From Mycobacterium sp. E2733 (lineage in GTDB: Bacteria; Actinomycetota; Actinomycetes; Mycobacteriales; Mycobacteriaceae), in contig NZ_LZJZ01000024.1 in NCBI RefSeq assembly GCF_001667585.1, positions 1 to 64,000 on the forward strand: DNA of 64,000 nt, in the 5' to 3' direction. The translations under genes and the position numbers were made by a program. The notes below the pieces were generated by a model. That model saw nothing but the letters and a program-made list of their open reading frames with translations. It searched no databases and had not been told where the DNA came from. This document shows, one piece after another, positions 61,776 through 64,000 of this stretch. How positions within the stretch are numbered: the first letter of the stretch is position 1; every line of letters begins with the position of its first letter.

Positions 61776-62899
61776 TGCGAATCGGGATGGTCTGCCCATA
61801 CTCGTTCGACGTGCCGGGTGGGGTGCAGTCGCATGTCCTGCAGCTGGCCGAGGTGATGCGCCGGCGCGGGCACGAGGTGAGCGTCCTCGCGCCGGCTTCG
61901 CCGCACGCGGCCCTGCCGGACTACGTCGTGTCCGCCGGCAAGGCCGTGCCAATTCCCTACAACGGCTCGGTGGCCCGGCTACGGTTCGGTCCGGCCACCC
62001 ACCGCAAGGTCAAAAAGTGGCTTGCCGAAGGCGATTTCGACGTCCTTCACCTGCACGAGCCGAACGCACCGAGCCTGTCGATGCTGGCCCTGAACATCGC
62101 CGCGGGGCCGATCGTTGCGACCTTTCACACCTCAACCACCAAATCGCTGACGCTGACGGTGTTTCAGGGCATCCTGCGGCCGATGCACGAGAAGATCGTG
62201 GGCCGGATCGCCGTATCCGACCTGGCCCGCCGCTGGCAGATGGAGGCGCTGGGCACCGACGCGGTCGAGATCCCCAACGGAGTAGACGTCGACTCGTTCG
62301 CGTCGGCGCCGCGGCTGGACGGCTACCCGCGGCCGGGCAAGACGGTGCTGTTCCTGGGCCGCTACGACGAGCCCCGCAAGGGCATGTCGGTCCTGCTCGA
62401 CGCCCTGCCCGGGGTGGTCCAGCATTTCCCGGACGTGCAGCTGCTCATCGTCGGCCGCGGCGACGAGGACGATTTGCGCGGGCAGGCAGGCGAATTGGTG
62501 CAGCACATCCGCTTTCTTGGTCAAGTCGACGACGCCGGGAAGGCGTCGGCGATGCGCAGCGCCGACGTGTACTGCGCGCCGCACCTCGGCGGCGAGAGCT
62601 TCGGCATCGTCCTGGTCGAGGCGATGGCCGCCGGCACCGCGGTGGTGGCCAGCGACCTGGACGCCTTCCGGCGCGTGCTGTGTGACGGCGAAGTCGGGTG
62701 CCTGGTGCCGGTCGGCGACGGCGTAGCGCTCGCGGACGCCCTGGTTTCGGTGCTAGAAAACGATGTGCTGCGCGAACGCTATGTGGCGGCCGGTTCGGCC
62801 GCGGTTCAGCGCTACGACTGGTCGGTGGTGGCCAGCCAGATCATGCGCGTATACGAGACGGTCGCCGCGTCCGGCGCCAAAGTCGAGGTCGCGAGCTGA
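61775..62899 (+). CDS. pimA: phosphatidylinositol alpha-mannosyltransferase PimA
   Basis: 374 residues, GT4 glycosyltransferase. MRIGMVCPYSFDVPGGVQSHV at the N-terminus, PNGVDVD near 170 and the donor site APHLGGESFGIVLVEAMAAG near 267-286. It transfers the first mannose from GDP-mannose to PI. Shares one base with patA's stop and one with the next gene. Confidence 0.93.
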   Translation: MRIGMVCPYSFDVPGGVQSHVLQLAEVMRRRGHEVSVLAPASPHAALPDYVVSAGKAVPIPYNGSVARLRFGPATHRKVKKWLAEGDFDVLHLHEPNAPSLSMLALNIAAGPIVATFHTSTTKSLTLTVFQGILRPMHEKIVGRIAVSDLARRWQMEALGTDAVEIPNGVDVDSFASAPRLDGYPRPGKTVLFLGRYDEPRKGMSVLLDALPGVVQHFPDVQLLIVGRGDEDDLRGQAGELVQHIRFLGQVDDAGKASAMRSADVYCAPHLGGESFGIVLVEAMAAGTAVVASDLDAFRRVLCDGEVGCLVPVGDGVALADALVSVLENDVLRERYVAAGSAAVQRYDWSVVASQIMRVYETVAASGAKVEVAS

Positions 62900-63924
62900 T
62901 GACGTGGCTGATCGTCGCCATCGCGGTAGTGGTCGGGCTCCTGGCCATCTTGGGCGCCTGGGCCTACCAGACCGCCAACCGGCTGGACCGGCTGCACGTC
63001 CGCTACGACCTGTCCTGGCAGGCGCTCGACGGTGCGCTGGCGCGGCGCGCGGTGGTCGCGCGTGCGGTCGCCATCGACGCCTACGGCGGTGCCTCGCAGG
63101 GCAGGCGGCTGGCCGCGCTGGCCGACGCCGCCGAGGCCGCGCCGCGGCAGTCGCGTGAGGCGTGCGAAAACGAACTGTCGGCCGCGCTGGCGATCGTCGA
63201 TCCGGCGTCGCTGCCGGCCGGGCTGATCGCCGAGCTGGCCGACGCCGAGGCCCGGGTGGTGCTGGCCCGCCGCTTCCACAACGACGCCGTCCGGGACACC
63301 CTTGCACTGCGCGAGCAATTCCTGGTACGGACCCTACGTCTCGGCGGAACCGCCGCGCTGCCCAGCTATTTCGAGATCGTCGAACGGCCCCACGCGCTGG
63401 CGCACGGCGATCATGGGGTGCTCAGCCACCGCACGTCGGCGCGCGTCGTGCTGCTCGACGAGACGGGTGCGGTGCTGCTGCTGCGCGGTTCGGATCCGGC
63501 GATCGGCCACGGCAAAGCCCCTAAATGGTGGATCACAGTTGGGGGCGAGGTGCGCAAGGGGGAGCGGCTCGCCGAGGCCGCCGCCCGGGAGTTGACCGAA
63601 GAGACCGGGCTGCGGGCCGCGCCCGGCGAGATGGTCGGCCCGGTGTGGCGGCGCGACGAGGTGTTCGAGTTCAACGGCTCTTTGATCGACAGCGAAGAGT
63701 TCTATTTCGTTTACCGCACCCACCGGTTCGAGCCGTCCGCCGCGGGCCGAACGGACCTGGAACGCAGCTACATCCACGGCCACCGCTGGTGCGATGCCGC
63801 TGACATCGCGCGACTGGCCGCGGCCGGCGAGACGGTGTACCCGATGCAGCTTTCCGAATTGCTCGCCGACGCCGCCGCGCTGGCGGGCGGCCGGACGCCG
63901 GGCCCGCTGGTGTCCATTCGCTGA
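62899..63924 (+). CDS. NUDIX hydrolase with N-terminal membrane anchor (Rv2609c homologue)
   Basis: 341 residues. One hydrophobic segment at 2-22, a helical LemA-like region (QTANRLDRLHVRYDLSWQALDGALARR) to about 160, then a NUDIX domain with GEVRKGERLAEAAARELTEETG near 215-236. End gene of the PIM operon; substrate unknown. Length close to Rv2609c (351). Confidence 0.85.
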   Translation: MTWLIVAIAVVVGLLAILGAWAYQTANRLDRLHVRYDLSWQALDGALARRAVVARAVAIDAYGGASQGRRLAALADAAEAAPRQSREACENELSAALAIVDPASLPAGLIAELADAEARVVLARRFHNDAVRDTLALREQFLVRTLRLGGTAALPSYFEIVERPHALAHGDHGVLSHRTSARVVLLDETGAVLLLRGSDPAIGHGKAPKWWITVGGEVRKGERLAEAAARELTEETGLRAAPGEMVGPVWRRDEVFEFNGSLIDSEEFYFVYRTHRFEPSAAGRTDLERSYIHGHRWCDAADIARLAAAGETVYPMQLSELLADAAALAGGRTPGPLVSIR

Positions 63925-63929
63925 CGCGG

Positions 63930-64000
63930 TCAGAACCCGCTCGCGAAACCGTTGGGGACCAGCGGCGGCAATCCCGCAAACAGCGGGTTCCCGATTCCGG
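63930..64000 (-). CDS. C-terminus of a gene running off the right edge
   Basis: Only 22 residues are visible, GIGNPLFAGLPPLVPNGFAS then GF and a stop (complement of 63930-63932). By synteny with M. tuberculosis the neighbour of Rv2609c is the convergent PPE gene Rv2608 (PPE42). The glycine/proline-rich end is compatible, but the identification rests on position. Confidence 0.4.
   Translation of the reverse strand, partial: GIGNPLFAGLPPLVPNGFASGF

Overview
The window reads as chromosome of a slow-growing, non-tuberculous Mycobacterium. The evidence is very high G+C, GTG starts, ATGA/GTGA gene overlaps, leaderless-looking promoters (TANNNT about 6-7 nt before the start codon) and many genes recognisable as homologues of M. 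tuberculosis genes. The right third follows, in inverted order, the M. tuberculosis Rv2609c-Rv2625c region: site-2 protease, methyltransferase, HTH regulator, membrane protein, cupin, DoxX pair, DUF1990, thrS, HIT, pgsA, patA, pimA, NUDIX. Homology statements come from recognising protein sequences and motifs by eye. No database search was run.

Layout. 1-4.1 kb: an AT-richer accessory patch of small and broken genes (exported protein, DUF2510 and HIRAN pieces, a broken zinc-ribbon gene, a membrane/coiled-coil pair). It abuts the 3' end of tRNA-Val(GAC) and is bounded by a 12-bp direct repeat, so it may be a decayed integrated element. 4.1-4.65 kb: four tRNA genes (Val-GAC, Cys, Gly on the minus strand; Val-CAC on the plus strand). 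4.7-9.3 kb: an Acg-like nitroreductase, a hemerythrin protein, and a pair formed by a class II glutamine amidotransferase and an ATP-grasp protein of unknown product. 9.3-19.3 kb: lipid and redox housekeeping (crotonase, acyl-CoA ligase, SDR, catalase-like peroxidase, TSUP and DedA membrane proteins, GCS2-type ligase, STAS, TetR, SGNH hydrolase).

19.4-29.8 kb: an aromatic-acid degradation region. It has an IclR regulator, a coupled minus-strand operon (ring-hydroxylating dioxygenase alpha and beta, cis-diol dehydrogenase, class II aldolase-type decarboxylase) and a coupled plus-strand pcaH-pcaG-pcaB operon. The logic is carboxylated arene to protocatechuate to ring cleavage. An EthR-type TetR gene with an EthR-like palindrome closes the block.

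30.0-46.5 kb: a dormancy (DosR-type) island. It holds homologues of Rv2632c, a Rv0079-type hibernation factor, Rv2629, Rv2628, hspX, nrdZ and Rv2625c, together with an ACP-acyl ligase-PlsC fusion, an alpha/beta hydrolase, a WS/DGAT wax/TAG synthase, a cNMP-binding GNAT acetyltransferase and two small uncharacterised proteins. I find nine candidate DosR boxes between these genes. Two lie exactly 43.5 bp before the ATG, as expected for leaderless mRNAs. The island combines ribosome hibernation, chaperone, oxygen-independent dNTP synthesis and lipid storage.

46.5-64 kb: seven-iron ferredoxin with a redox-type HTH regulator, a second such regulator divergent from a DoxX protein, a thioesterase broken by an in-frame amber codon, a TRIC channel, M20 hydrolase and Na+/H+ antiporter. 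The conserved thrS-HIT-pgsA-patA-pimA-NUDIX operon for phosphatidylinositol mannoside synthesis follows, and the C-terminus of an unidentified minus-strand gene runs off the right edge.
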